From NCBI GenBank assembly GCA_029212785.1, contig JARGOG010000012.1, positions 26,015 through 87,264 of the forward strand: DNA of 61,250 bases. Direction: 5' to 3'. Below, in pieces: positions 17,481-26,584 of the stretch. Under the pieces are notes generated by a model, which had not been told where the DNA came from, did not search any database, and worked only from the letters and a program-made list of their open reading frames with translations. The position numbers and the translations under genes were made by a program. This DNA comes from Thalassobaculaceae bacterium. GTDB lineage: Bacteria > Pseudomonadota > Alphaproteobacteria > Thalassobaculales > Thalassobaculaceae. Each line of letters starts with the position of its first letter. Position 1 is the stretch's first letter.

Positions 17481-18722
17481 ATGATCGCGCGCATGCCGAC
17501 GGCGGTGACCGATGGCCGGGGGGCGACCTGGCTCGTCGCCCTGATCCTGCTATCCTTCCCGACCGTCGGCCTGCTGGCCAAACACGGGATGAGCACCCTG
17601 GCGATCACGCTGTCGATGCTGATGGCGGGCATCATGCTCGCTGGCAGGCGGATGCCGTGGCCGGGCTGGGCGCTTGCCGCACCGGCGGTCGGGCTGTTGG
17701 CGCTGCATCTTCTGGACCTGCTGATCGCGCCGGCCTGTCCGCCTTGCGCCGAAAGCTGGCCCCGGACGGCGGGCGCTTTGCTCGTGCTTCTGCCGCTGGC
17801 GGCGGGCGGGCTGGCCACGGCGACCGCCCTCGACCGGCGGACCGCCGGGCGGGCGCTGGTGGCGGGTGTGGTGATCGGGATCGTCGTCGCGGCGGTCGAG
17901 CTTGGCCTGGACGCGCCGATCTATCGATTCTTCGACGGCCGCGCGCCCGGATCCTTCGTGTCGATGTCGCGCTTCAACCGCGGGCTGGTGGCACTGGCGC
18001 TGCTGTCGGTGGTCGCGGGCGGCTGGCTCTGGACACGGGGACGACGGCGGCCGGCGGCGGGCGTGTTGATGGCGGTCGGGGCCGTCGCCGCCCTGGGGGA
18101 TTCGCTGACCGCCCAGCTCTGCGTTCTGCTCGCGGTGCTGTCGCTGGCGGTCTCGGCCGTGGCCGAACGGCTGGTGCGGACGGCCCTGGTGATCGTCGTC
18201 GCGGCGCAGATGCTGTCGGCCCCCTGGCTGGCACCGGCCGCCTATGACTGGGCCGACGGGCGCGACCTGAAGATGGATCCCGCCATCCGCCACCGGCTTG
18301 AACTCTGGGACCATGGGGCGGCGCTGGCGCAGGCGCGGCCCTGGACCGGCTGGGGTCTGGATGCGTTCGACCATCTGCCGATCGCGCCCGAACGTCTGGC
18401 GCGGGCGCGCAAGATGACCCATCCGGAGCCGCACCCCCACAATGCCGGCCTGCAGCTCTGGGTCGAGACGGGGATTTTCGGCGTGTTGCTCGGGATTGCT
18501 TTTCTAGCGGCGATGGCGTGGCGGATCGGGCGGATGGCCCCGGAACTGCGACCCTGGGGGACGGCGCTGCTCGCGGTTGCGGTCGCGCCGGGACTGGTCT
18601 CGTTCGGGATCTGGCAGGTGACCTATCTGGCGATGTCGGCACTGGCGGCCTTCGCCTTCTCGCTGCTGCGCGCGGATCCGGTCCTGGGTGACCGACTGGT
18701 AAAGCCGCACCCGGATTCGTGA
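17481..18722 (+). CDS. O-antigen ligase/polymerase-like membrane protein
   Basis: Protein of 413 aa with ten or more hydrophobic helices. The signature region of the Wzy_C/O-antigen ligase family is visible between about 270 and 340: HRLELWDHGAALAQARPW, TGWGLDAF, then PHNAGLQLWVETGIFGVLLG with the conserved HPHN. Members transfer or polymerise glycans on lipid carriers at the periplasmic face of the inner membrane. There are no glycosyltransferase genes adjacent, so it may serve the surface polysaccharide made from the UDP-sugars of the 41455-45136 genes. The gene begins 6 bp after the hydratase and ends at the edge of a decayed transposase. Confidence 0.82.
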   Translation: MIARMPTAVTDGRGATWLVALILLSFPTVGLLAKHGMSTLAITLSMLMAGIMLAGRRMPWPGWALAAPAVGLLALHLLDLLIAPACPPCAESWPRTAGALLVLLPLAAGGLATATALDRRTAGRALVAGVVIGIVVAAVELGLDAPIYRFFDGRAPGSFVSMSRFNRGLVALALLSVVAGGWLWTRGRRRPAAGVLMAVGAVAALGDSLTAQLCVLLAVLSLAVSAVAERLVRTALVIVVAAQMLSAPWLAPAAYDWADGRDLKMDPAIRHRLELWDHGAALAQARPWTGWGLDAFDHLPIAPERLARARKMTHPEPHPHNAGLQLWVETGIFGVLLGIAFLAAMAWRIGRMAPELRPWGTALLAVAVAPGLVSFGIWQVTYLAMSALAAFAFSLLRADPVLGDRLVKPHPDS

Positions 18723-18744
18723 GGCCGCCCGTATGACGACGGCG

Positions 18745-18962
18745 AGGCTGCTGGCGTCGCCTCGAAGGGGCGATCCCCAACCCCGAGCCCGCGCCACCGG
18801 ACGAACCGGTTGCGATAGGTTGTCGTTCCGGCGCTCGTCGCGCGGCTCGTTCGGCGGGAGCGGCTCATAGATCGACCATTCGAAGTCCGCCCGCTCGTGA
18901 CGTCTGGGGGCCTTCCGCGATCCTTTCCTAGATCCTGAGCCACGTGCCGGAATCCTCTTCAT
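18745..18962 (-). pseudogene. Decayed IS5-family transposase remnant
   Basis: On the minus strand, ATG 18962 begins a frame that soon reads RRHERADFEWSIYEPLPPNE, the conserved IS5 transposase start. After about PRDERRN the reading jumps to another frame that gives TTYRNRFVRWRGLGVGDRPF. This matches the later IS5 block of the type TTxYNRFVRWRRAGVWDR. The segment normally between them, about twenty residues (NGIFWVL to DLPERYGP), is missing. It is therefore an internally deleted and frameshifted relic, not a working gene. It shares the RRHExxDxEWSIxEP block with the fragment at 1-100. The rest of the 18723-19087 gap holds no gene; the mutA promoter should lie to the right. Confidence 0.75.
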
Positions 18963-19087
18963 GAGGCTGGAATCCCGTTTATGAGATTGTGACCTAATCT
19001 GCGACTCGTCTCGGTCGGTTGCCTGATTGCCGTGCAAGTCGTATCTCAAGTACCGATATCCGGGCTGACAAGGGTACGGGAATTGCC

Positions 19088-21076
19088 ATGAGTGACGCCG
19101 ATACCGAGAACCTGACGCTCGCCGCCGATTTTCCGGCGGCCGATCGCGAGGCTTGGCGGGCGCTGGCGGAGGCGGCGCTGAAGGGCGCGCCCTTCGACAA
19201 GGCGCTGACCCGACGTCTGGCCGAAGGAATCGTGACCGAGCCGATCTATGCCGCGGGCGCCGCCGCTGTCCCGGCCGATGCGGCAACCCGCAATGCCGGC
19301 GCGCTGACCCGGATGGCCGGGGGCTGGGACATTCGCCAACTCCACGCCCATCCCGACCCCAAGGCAGTCAACAAAGCGGTGCTCGCCGACCTGGAGCGCG
19401 GTGCCCACTCCGTGATCCTGCGCCTCGACCGCGCCGGTCGGCGCGGCGGCACGGCGCTCACCGATCGCGGGAATGCCGGTGTCGACGGCATCATGCTGCA
19501 TGCTTTCGCGGCCCTCGACACGGCGCTGGACGGCGTCTTTGTGGATGCGGCGACGGTCTCGCTTCAGCCGGGTGGGGCATTCGTCGCCACCGCATCGATG
19601 ATGACTTCGCTATGGGAAGCGCGCGGGCTCGACAAGGCGGAGGTCCGTGGTCATCTCGGCGCCGATCCGCTCGGGTCGCTCGCCGCCGAGGGCATGCTGC
19701 CGGAGCCGTTGCCGCAATCCATGACGCGGATGGCCAAGCTCGCCGTCGATATGGCCGGGACCCGCCCGAATGTCACCAGCGTCTCCGTCGACACCTCGGC
19801 CTATCATGGTGCCGGGGCGAACGAGGCGATGGACCTCGCCTACGCACTGTCGACTGGTGTCGCCTATCTGCGGGCGATGGAAGGGCAGGGCCTGGCGGTC
19901 GAGGCGGCGGCGCAGCAGATCGAGTTCTCCATGCCGGTCGGTGTCGACGTGTTCCTGGGCATCGCCAAGCTACGCGCCGCGCGCCGGCTCTGGGCCGAGA
20001 TCCTCGGCGCCTGCGGCGTGGCGGAGGACGTGCGGTCGATGCGTCTGCACGTCACCACCGCGGCCAATGCCTGGGCCGGGCGCGACCCGTGGGTGAACAT
20101 GCTGCGGGCCACGGTCGCCACCTTCGCCGGCAGCGTGGGCGGGGCCGACAGCATCACCGTTCTGCCCTACAGCCACGCGAGGGGGCTGCCCGATGGCTTC
20201 GCCCGGCGCATCGCCCGCAATACCCAGGTGATCCTGGCCGAGGAGAGCAACCTGGCGAAGGTCTGCGATCCGGCCGGCGGAAGTTGGTATGTCGAGAGTA
20301 TGACCGACCAGCTCGCCGCCAAGGCGTGGGAGCGGTTTCGGGCGATCGAGGCGGCGGGTGGCATGGCGACGCACCTGACCTCCGGCGCCGCCGCCAGCGA
20401 ATGCGCCGAGGCCTGGGCCGAGCGCGAGCGGCGGATCGCCGGTCGGCGCGAGGAACTGACCGGCGTTAACGCCTTCCCCAAGGTCGACGAAGCGCCGGTG
20501 GACGTGGAGGAAGTGGACCTGGACGCCCTGGTCGCCGCCGCCGCGAAGGCACTGAGTGGCACCACCGCACTCGACGCGATGCTTGGCGCGAGCGGTGCGG
20601 TCGAGACCATCGCGGCGCCGACCGCCCACCGGCTGGGCGAGGCGTTCGAGACCCTGCGCGATGCGTCGGACGCCGCCGCCACGCGCCCGACGGCGCTGCT
20701 GGTGCTGCTCGGCGGGCCGGCGATGTCGACGGCGCGCGCGACCTTCGCGCGCAACCATCTGGGCACCGGCGGCGTTGCCTGCGTCGATGCCGATGGGGAT
20801 GCCGGAGACCTGAAGTCCGCGCTTTCCGGGGCCGGGACCGATTTGGCCGTGATCTGCTCGAGTGATAACATCTACACCGAACGGGCGACGGAGACCGCCA
20901 AGGCGCTGAAGACCGCCGGCGCCCGCGAAGTGTTGCTGGCCGGGCGTCCGGGCGCGCACGAGGCCGACTGGGCCGCCGCCGGGATCGACGGATATATCTA
21001 TGCCGGTGACGATACGCTGGCCGCCGTGCGCGGCGTGCTGACGCGCCTCGGCACGTTGAACGAGGGAGGCCAGTAA
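19088..21076 (+). CDS. mutA: Methylmalonyl-CoA mutase small (beta) subunit
   Basis: Protein of 662 aa from ATG 19088, with a modest GGGAA site. It has the TIM-barrel half and Rossmann-like half of the mutase. The DxHxxG cobalamin-binding motif is absent from its C-terminal domain ([17 protein letters not shown] and following), as expected for the non-catalytic subunit. With MutB it forms the heterodimer that isomerises (R)-methylmalonyl-CoA to succinyl-CoA, the last step of propionate, Val, Ile and odd-chain fatty acid breakdown. The stop TAA overlaps the mutB start by one base, indicating tight coupling. Confidence 0.95.
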   Translation: MSDADTENLTLAADFPAADREAWRALAEAALKGAPFDKALTRRLAEGIVTEPIYAAGAAAVPADAATRNAGALTRMAGGWDIRQLHAHPDPKAVNKAVLADLERGAHSVILRLDRAGRRGGTALTDRGNAGVDGIMLHAFAALDTALDGVFVDAATVSLQPGGAFVATASMMTSLWEARGLDKAEVRGHLGADPLGSLAAEGMLPEPLPQSMTRMAKLAVDMAGTRPNVTSVSVDTSAYHGAGANEAMDLAYALSTGVAYLRAMEGQGLAVEAAAQQIEFSMPVGVDVFLGIAKLRAARRLWAEILGACGVAEDVRSMRLHVTTAANAWAGRDPWVNMLRATVATFAGSVGGADSITVLPYSHARGLPDGFARRIARNTQVILAEESNLAKVCDPAGGSWYVESMTDQLAAKAWERFRAIEAAGGMATHLTSGAAASECAEAWAERERRIAGRREELTGVNAFPKVDEAPVDVEEVDLDALVAAAAKALSGTTALDAMLGASGAVETIAAPTAHRLGEAFETLRDASDAAATRPTALLVLLGGPAMSTARATFARNHLGTGGVACVDADGDAGDLKSALSGAGTDLAVICSSDNIYTERATETAKALKTAGAREVLLAGRPGAHEADWAAAGIDGYIYAGDDTLAAVRGVLTRLGTLNEGGQ

Positions 21077-23226
21077 TGAGCCGGATACCCGATTTCGCCA
21101 GCCTCGACCTGGGTCGCGGGGCCGAAGCCGCCGCCGCCGATGCCGAGCCCTGGGTTACCCCGGAAGGCATCGCGGTGAAGCCGTTCTACACGGCGGAGGA
21201 TCTGGAGGGGCTGGACCATCTGAACACCTGGCCCGGCATCCCGCCGTTCCTGCGCGGCCCCTACCCGACCATGTACGTCACCAAGCCGTGGACCATCCGT
21301 CAATATGCCGGGTTCTCCACCGCCGAGGAGAGCAACGCCTTCTACCGCCGCAATCTGGCGGCCGGTCAGAAGGGTCTCTCCATCGCCTTCGACCTCGCCA
21401 CCCATCGCGGCTATGACAGCGATCACCCGCGCGTTTCCGGCGATGTCGGCATGGCCGGCGTGGCGATCGACAGCATCATGGACATGCAGACCCTGTTCAG
21501 TGGCATCCCGCTGGACGAGATGAGCGTGTCGATGACCATGAACGGTGCCGTGCTGCCGGTGATGGCGCTCTACATCCTCGCCGCCGAGGAGCAGGGCGTG
21601 GCGCCGGAGAAGCTGAGCGGGACCATCCAGAACGACATCCTCAAGGAGTTCATGGTCCGCAACACCTACATCTACCCGCCGACGCCATCGATGCGGATCA
21701 TCTCCGACATCTTCGCCTTCACCAGCGAGAAGATGCCGAAGTTCAACTCGATCTCGATCTCCGGCTATCACATGCAGGAGGCCGGGGCGACGGCGGACCT
21801 CGAGCTCGCCTACACGCTGGCGGACGGCGTGCAGTACATCCGCGCCGGCATGGATGCCGGGCTGGACGTGGACCGCTTCGCGCCGCGCCTGTCCTTCTTC
21901 TGGGCGATCGGCATGAACTTCTTCATGGAGGTCGCCAAGATGCGGGCCGCGCGCCTGCTCTGGGCCAAGCTGGTGAAGGAATTCGGGGCGAAGTCGGACA
22001 AGTCCCTGTCCCTGCGCACCCACTGCCAGACCTCGGGCTGGTCGCTGACGGCGCAGGACGTGTTCAACAACGTGACGCGCACCTGCGTGGAGGCGCTCGC
22101 CGCCACCCACGGGCATACCCAGTCGCTGCACACCAACGCCCTGGACGAGGCGCTGGCCCTGCCGACCGACTTCTCGGCCCGCATCGCCCGCAACACCCAG
22201 CTCCTGATCGCCCAGGAGACCGGCACGACGCGCGTGATCGACCCCTGGGGCGGCTCCTACTATGTCGAGCGGCTGACCCGCGATCTGGCGGAAAAGGCCT
22301 GGGCGCATATGCAGGAAGTCGAAAGCTACGGCGGCATGGCCAAGGCGATCGAGGCCGGCATCCCGAAGATGCGCATCGAGGAGGCGGCCGCCCGCACCCA
22401 GGCGCGCATCGACGCCCGCCGCCAGACCATCGTCGGTGTGAACAAATACCGGACCGACGACCCCGAGAACATCGAGATCCTGAAGGTCGACAACGCCAAG
22501 GTCCGCAAAGGCCAGCTCGAGCAGCTCGCCCGACTGCGGGCCGAGCGCGACCAATCGACGGTCGACGCCACCCTCGACGCGCTGACCAAATCGGCGGAGA
22601 CCGGCGAGGGCAACCTGCTGGCGCTCGCGGTGGACGCGGCCCGGGCCCGGGCGACCGTCGGCGAGATCTCCATGGCGCTGGAGAAGGTCTGGGGCCGTCA
22701 CGTCGCCGAGGTGAAGGCGATCTCGGGCGTCTATTCCAAGGAAGTTGGGGAGAGCGGCGTGGTGAACCAGGTCAAACAGCTCGTCGCCGAATTCGAGGAG
22801 CAGGACGGCCGCCGCCCCCGCATCCTCATCGCCAAAATGGGCCAGGACGGCCACGACCGCGGCCAGAAGGTGATCGCCACGGCCTTCGCCGATCTCGGCT
22901 TCGACGTCGATATCGGCCCGCTGTTCCAGACCCCGGCCGAGGCGGCGCGCCAGGCGGTGGAGAACGACGTCCACGTGGTCGGCGCCTCCTCCCTGGCGGC
23001 GGGGCATCTCACGTTGGTGCCGGAACTGCGCGAGGAACTGGCCAAGCTGGGCCGTGAGGACATCATGGTCGTGGTCGGCGGCGTGGTGCCGCCGCAGGAT
23101 TACGAGGCCCTGCGGAACGCCGGTGCGGCGGCGATCTTCCCGCCGGGCACCGTCATCGCGGAAGCGGCCATCGACCTGCTGAAGAAATTGCTCGACACCT
23201 TCGGCGACGAAACCCGCGCGGCCTGA
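21076..23226 (+). CDS. mutB: Methylmalonyl-CoA mutase large (alpha) subunit
   Basis: Protein of 716 aa, the usual length. The substrate-binding barrel carries [20 protein letters not shown] and [15 protein letters not shown]. The C-terminal cobalamin domain begins about residue 580 with [15 protein letters not shown], in which His593 is the lower cobalt ligand, followed by [11 protein letters not shown]. This is the catalytic subunit for methylmalonyl-CoA to succinyl-CoA. It is translationally coupled to mutA by TAATG. The meaB gene follows after a gap that holds a hairpin repeat. Adenosylcobalamin must come from genes outside this window. Confidence 0.97.
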   Translation: MSRIPDFASLDLGRGAEAAAADAEPWVTPEGIAVKPFYTAEDLEGLDHLNTWPGIPPFLRGPYPTMYVTKPWTIRQYAGFSTAEESNAFYRRNLAAGQKGLSIAFDLATHRGYDSDHPRVSGDVGMAGVAIDSIMDMQTLFSGIPLDEMSVSMTMNGAVLPVMALYILAAEEQGVAPEKLSGTIQNDILKEFMVRNTYIYPPTPSMRIISDIFAFTSEKMPKFNSISISGYHMQEAGATADLELAYTLADGVQYIRAGMDAGLDVDRFAPRLSFFWAIGMNFFMEVAKMRAARLLWAKLVKEFGAKSDKSLSLRTHCQTSGWSLTAQDVFNNVTRTCVEALAATHGHTQSLHTNALDEALALPTDFSARIARNTQLLIAQETGTTRVIDPWGGSYYVERLTRDLAEKAWAHMQEVESYGGMAKAIEAGIPKMRIEEAAARTQARIDARRQTIVGVNKYRTDDPENIEILKVDNAKVRKGQLEQLARLRAERDQSTVDATLDALTKSAETGEGNLLALAVDAARARATVGEISMALEKVWGRHVAEVKAISGVYSKEVGESGVVNQVKQLVAEFEEQDGRRPRILIAKMGQDGHDRGQKVIATAFADLGFDVDIGPLFQTPAEAARQAVENDVHVVGASSLAAGHLTLVPELREELAKLGREDIMVVVGGVVPPQDYEALRNAGAAAIFPPGTVIAEAAIDLLKKLLDTFGDETRAA

Positions 23227-23262
23227 GAGATTGGAAGCCGTTGCTGCCGGCGTTGCCCCCTT

Positions 23263-23313
23263 CCGACTTTCTGGACGCCCCTGGAGCCAGTCCAGGGTCG
23301 TCCAGGAAGTCGG
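23263..23313. repeat. Dispersed hairpin repeat, copy 1
   Basis: An imperfect palindrome with outer arms CCGACTTTCTGGAC and GTCCAGGAAGTCGG, one mismatch, and an inner CTGGA/TCCAG stem. A second copy with the same outer arms is at 28339-28392. Both lie in intergenic DNA just after a stop codon. This fits a REP-like element, which could also act as an mRNA 3'-end stabiliser between mutB and meaB. Confidence 0.75.
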
Positions 23314-23352
23314 CTAGGGTAAAGATAAGGACAGTCCAGAGTTGAGGGCCTC

Positions 23353-24372
23353 ATGACGGAACATCCAGGTGCGGCCCCGCGCCGCCGCACGCTGTCGGTC
23401 GACGATTACGTCGCCGGCGTGCGGGCCGGCGATCGGGCGCTCGTCGCCCGTGCGATCACCCTGGTCGAGAGTCGCAAACCGGTCCATCGCGACCTTGCGC
23501 AGCAGATGCTGGTGCGCCTGCTGCCCCATGCGGGGGCGGCCCACCGGGTCGGCATCACCGGCGTGCCGGGGGTGGGCAAATCCACCTTCATCGAGGCGCT
23601 GGGCAAACACCTCACCGGCAGCGGCCACAAGGTCGCCGTCCTCGCCGTCGATCCGACCAGCGGCCGCTCCGGCGGCTCGATCCTGGGCGACAAGACCCGG
23701 ATGACCGATCTCGGCCAGGACGAGAACGCCTTCATCCGCCCGTCGCCGTCGGCCGGCACGCTCGGCGGCGTGGCGCGGGCGACGCGGGAGACCATGGTGG
23801 TGGTCGAGGCGGCGGGATTCGACGTGGTGCTGGTGGAGACTGTCGGTGTGGGCCAGAGCGAGGTCACCGTCGCCGACATGGTCGACATGTTCATGGTGCT
23901 GATGCTGCCGGGCGCCGGCGACGAGCTTCAGGGCATCAAGAAGGGCATTCTGGAGATCGCCGACATGCTGGTGATCAACAAGGCCGACGGCGACAACAAG
24001 GACCGCGCCCAGCGCGCCGCGCGCGAGTACAAGGGCGCCCTGCACATCCTGCAGCAGGCCGATCCCGACTGGTCGCCCCGGGTGCTGACCTGTTCGGCCC
24101 TGGTCAAGCAGGGGATCGACGAGGTCTGGGGCACGGTGAAGGAACACCGCCAGGCGCTGGAGGCGGCCGGTTCCTTCGAGCGCAAGCGTGCCGGCCAGCA
24201 GGTCCGCTGGATGTGGGCCATGGTCCGTGACCGCCTGATCGGCGCGCTGGAAGGCCATCCCGAGGTAACAGCCCTGGTGCCCGAGCTGGAGGCGGCCGTG
24301 GTCAACGGCGACACCACCCCGGCAGTGGCGGCGACGCGGATCCTGGAAGCGTTCGGGCTGAGCCATACCTGA
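23353..24372 (+). CDS. meaB: Methylmalonyl-CoA mutase-associated GTPase MeaB (ArgK family)
   Basis: Protein of 339 aa. The G-domain has GVPGVGKST (P-loop) near 74, TRMTDLGQDE (Switch I-type) near 116, VETVGVGQSE around 160 and NKADGDNK as the guanine-specificity motif near 210. MeaB protects the mutase from inactivation and gates delivery of adenosylcobalamin by the adenosyltransferase. Its place after mutA-mutB matches this job. It is about 125 bp from mutB, with the hairpin repeat between them, so it may have its own promoter or rely on readthrough. Confidence 0.95.
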   Translation: MTEHPGAAPRRRTLSVDDYVAGVRAGDRALVARAITLVESRKPVHRDLAQQMLVRLLPHAGAAHRVGITGVPGVGKSTFIEALGKHLTGSGHKVAVLAVDPTSGRSGGSILGDKTRMTDLGQDENAFIRPSPSAGTLGGVARATRETMVVVEAAGFDVVLVETVGVGQSEVTVADMVDMFMVLMLPGAGDELQGIKKGILEIADMLVINKADGDNKDRAQRAAREYKGALHILQQADPDWSPRVLTCSALVKQGIDEVWGTVKEHRQALEAAGSFERKRAGQQVRWMWAMVRDRLIGALEGHPEVTALVPELEAAVVNGDTTPAVAATRILEAFGLSHT

Positions 24373-24469
24373 TCGGCCACAACCATCCGCCGGCTTGACC
24401 CTCCGTCCCGCCGGTCTCTAAGGTTTCGCCACCCGGCGATAAGACCGGGGCTTACCTCGGAGGAAATCC

Positions 24470-25486
24470 TTGACGGCAGATCCACGCGCACCCGCGGCGG
24501 CGCGCAACCTCGATCTCGACCGGCTGCTCGCCCATCACAAGCTGATGTGGCGGATCCGCGCCTTCGAGGAAGCGGCCCTGCGGGCCAATACCGAGAAGCT
24601 GGTGCTCGGCGCCATCCATCCCTCGATCGGCCAGGAAGGCATCGCCGTCGGCGTGTGCTCCAACCTGCGCACCGATGACATCCTCGCCTCCACCCATCGC
24701 GGCCACGGCCATACCCTGGCCAAGGGGGCGAACCCGACCGCCATGATGCGCGAGCTTCTGGGCCGCGAGGGCGGGACCAGCCACGGCAAGGGCGGCTCCA
24801 TGCACATCGCCGACTTCTCGGTCGGGATGCTCGGCGCCAACGGGGTGGTCGCCGCCAATATCCACATCACCGCCGGTGCCGCCCATGCGATCAAGCTGCG
24901 CGGCGAGGACCGGGTCGCCTGCTCGATCTTCGGCGACGGTGCCATCAACCGGGGACCGTTCCTGGAGGGGCTGAACTGGGCCAAGGTGTTCGAACTGCCG
25001 GCCCTGTTCGTGTGCGAGGACAACGGCTACGCCTCGACCACCCGCACGGCCGACATGACCGCTGGCAAGGGCCCCGCCGCCCGCGCCGAGGCGATCGGCC
25101 TGCCCGCCATGGAGGTCGACGGCAACGACGTGGTCGCCCTGGACGAGGCGGTGCGCGACGCGGTCGCCGCCATCAGGGCCGGCGGCGGGCCGCGTTTCAT
25201 CAACGCCAAGACCTACCGCCTGACCGGCCACACCGCCGCCGATCCCGACGGCTACCGCGCCCGCGACGACGTGGCCGCCGCCTGGAAGCGCTGTCCGATC
25301 ACCCGCCTGGCCCAGGCCCTGGCCGATGCCGGCGTGCGCGGCGACCAACTCGCCGCCCATGAGCGCGACGCCATCGAGGAAATGGACGCGGTCTATGACG
25401 ATGCCAAGGCCGCACCCTGGCCGCCGCTCGACCGCGCCTTCGCCGATGTGCAGGACATCGGCGACCCTCGTAAAGACGCGTATTGA
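24470..25486 (+). CDS. 2-oxoacid dehydrogenase E1 component, alpha subunit (TPP-dependent)
   Basis: Protein of 338 aa. The start is TTG 24470 rather than ATG; CGGAGGAAA directly upstream supports it. The thiamine-pyrophosphate motif is FGDGAINRGPF followed by CEDNGYA, and the alpha-subunit blocks STHRGHGHTLAKG and GRTSHGKGGSMH-like residues (SHGKGGSMHI) are present. It resembles the alpha chain of acetoin or pyruvate-type dehydrogenases. With the beta subunit 12 bp downstream it should form the alpha2beta2 E1 that decarboxylates a 2-oxoacid or acetoin and passes the acyl group to a lipoyl E2. No E2 or E3 is found in the window, so the substrate is unknown. Confidence 0.9.
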   Translation: MTADPRAPAAARNLDLDRLLAHHKLMWRIRAFEEAALRANTEKLVLGAIHPSIGQEGIAVGVCSNLRTDDILASTHRGHGHTLAKGANPTAMMRELLGREGGTSHGKGGSMHIADFSVGMLGANGVVAANIHITAGAAHAIKLRGEDRVACSIFGDGAINRGPFLEGLNWAKVFELPALFVCEDNGYASTTRTADMTAGKGPAARAEAIGLPAMEVDGNDVVALDEAVRDAVAAIRAGGGPRFINAKTYRLTGHTAADPDGYRARDDVAAAWKRCPITRLAQALADAGVRGDQLAAHERDAIEEMDAVYDDAKAAPWPPLDRAFADVQDIGDPRKDAY

Positions 25487-25498
25487 GGAGGCAGGGCG

Positions 25499-26470
25499 AT
25501 GGTGACGATGACCTATGGCGAGGCCGCCAAGAATGCGCTCCACGAGGAGATGCAGCGCGACCCGACCGTCTGGGCGCTCGGCGAGGACCTGCGGCGTGGC
25601 GGGGTGTTCGGCCAGTACAAGGGGCTGCCGGAACTCTACGGCCCCGACCGGATCTCCGACGCGCCGATCTCGGAGGCCGCGATCATGGGCGTGGCGGTGG
25701 GGGCGGCCCTGTCCGGCACGCGGCCGGTGGTGGAGATGCGCTTCGCCGATTTCGCGCTCTGCGCCGTCGACGAGTTGGTGAACCAGGCGGCCAAGGCCCG
25801 CTACATGTTCGGCGGTCAGGCCAAGGTGCCCATCGTCGTGCGCGAGCCCATGGGCATGTGGCGCTCGTCCGCCGCCCAGCACTCGCAGTCCCTGGAGAGC
25901 TGGTACACCCATATCCCGGGCCTGGTGGTGGTCTGCCCGTCGAGCCCGGTCGACAATTACGGCCTGCTGAAATCGGCGATCCGCTGCGACGACCCGGTCG
26001 TCTACATGGAGCACAAGAATCTGTGGGCACTGGAGGGCGAGGTCGACAACAACGACCCGCTGCCGCTGGGGCGCTGCCGGTTCCTGCGCAAGGGCGAGGA
26101 CATCACCCTGGTGTCCTGGTCGGCCACCGTACACGAGGCGATGGCGGCGGCGGAGACCCTGACCGGCGAGGGCGCCTCGGTGGAGGTGATCGACCTGCGC
26201 ACGCTCTGGCCCTGGGACAAGGAGCGGGTGTTCGACAGTGTGAAGAAGACCGGGCGGCTGATCGTGGCGCACGAGAGCGTGCAGGCCGGCGGCTTCGGCG
26301 CCGAGATTGCGGCCACGGTGTCGGACGTGCTGTTCGGTGACTTGAAGGCGCCGGTGAAACGCCTCGGCGCCCCGCGCGTGCCGATCGCCTACGCCCCGCC
26401 GCTGGAGGACACGGTGCGGGTGACGGCGGTCATGATCGCCGAGTGCGCGCGGGCGCTGATGAAGGAATAG
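25499..26470 (+). CDS. 2-oxoacid dehydrogenase E1 component, beta subunit
   Basis: Protein of 323 aa. The first domain starts TYGEAAKNALHEEM and contains LGEDLRRGGVFGQYKGLPE and DAPISEAAIMGVAVGAAL with the catalytic Glu. The C-terminal transketolase-like domain has LVSWSATVHEA and VEVIDLRTLWPWD. Sequence features match the beta chains of acetoin, branched-chain and pyruvate dehydrogenases. It follows the alpha gene after 12 bp with GGAGG upstream, so the two are co-translated. A strong hairpin directly after its stop may end the transcript. Confidence 0.92.
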   Translation: MVTMTYGEAAKNALHEEMQRDPTVWALGEDLRRGGVFGQYKGLPELYGPDRISDAPISEAAIMGVAVGAALSGTRPVVEMRFADFALCAVDELVNQAAKARYMFGGQAKVPIVVREPMGMWRSSAAQHSQSLESWYTHIPGLVVVCPSSPVDNYGLLKSAIRCDDPVVYMEHKNLWALEGEVDNNDPLPLGRCRFLRKGEDITLVSWSATVHEAMAAAETLTGEGASVEVIDLRTLWPWDKERVFDSVKKTGRLIVAHESVQAGGFGAEIAATVSDVLFGDLKAPVKRLGAPRVPIAYAPPLEDTVRVTAVMIAECARALMKE

Positions 26471-26473
26471 AGA

Positions 26474-26514
26474 CCCATCGACACGCCCCCGCGGATGCGG
26501 GGCGTGCCGATGGG
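26474..26514 (+). terminator. Strong hairpin after E1 beta gene
   Basis: CCCATCGACACGCCCC pairs with GGGGCGTGCCGATGGG, a 16-bp stem with one non-Watson-Crick position and a 9-nt loop. It sits 3 bp after the E1 beta stop. No T-run follows, so it is either a weak intrinsic terminator or a 3'-end stabiliser. Confidence 0.6.
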
Positions 26515-26584
26515 GCGGAAGTCGACGCAGTTCAGATCCTGGCTTGTGTCGGGAAGACGATGAAAGTTTGGGAGAAATCCAGGC

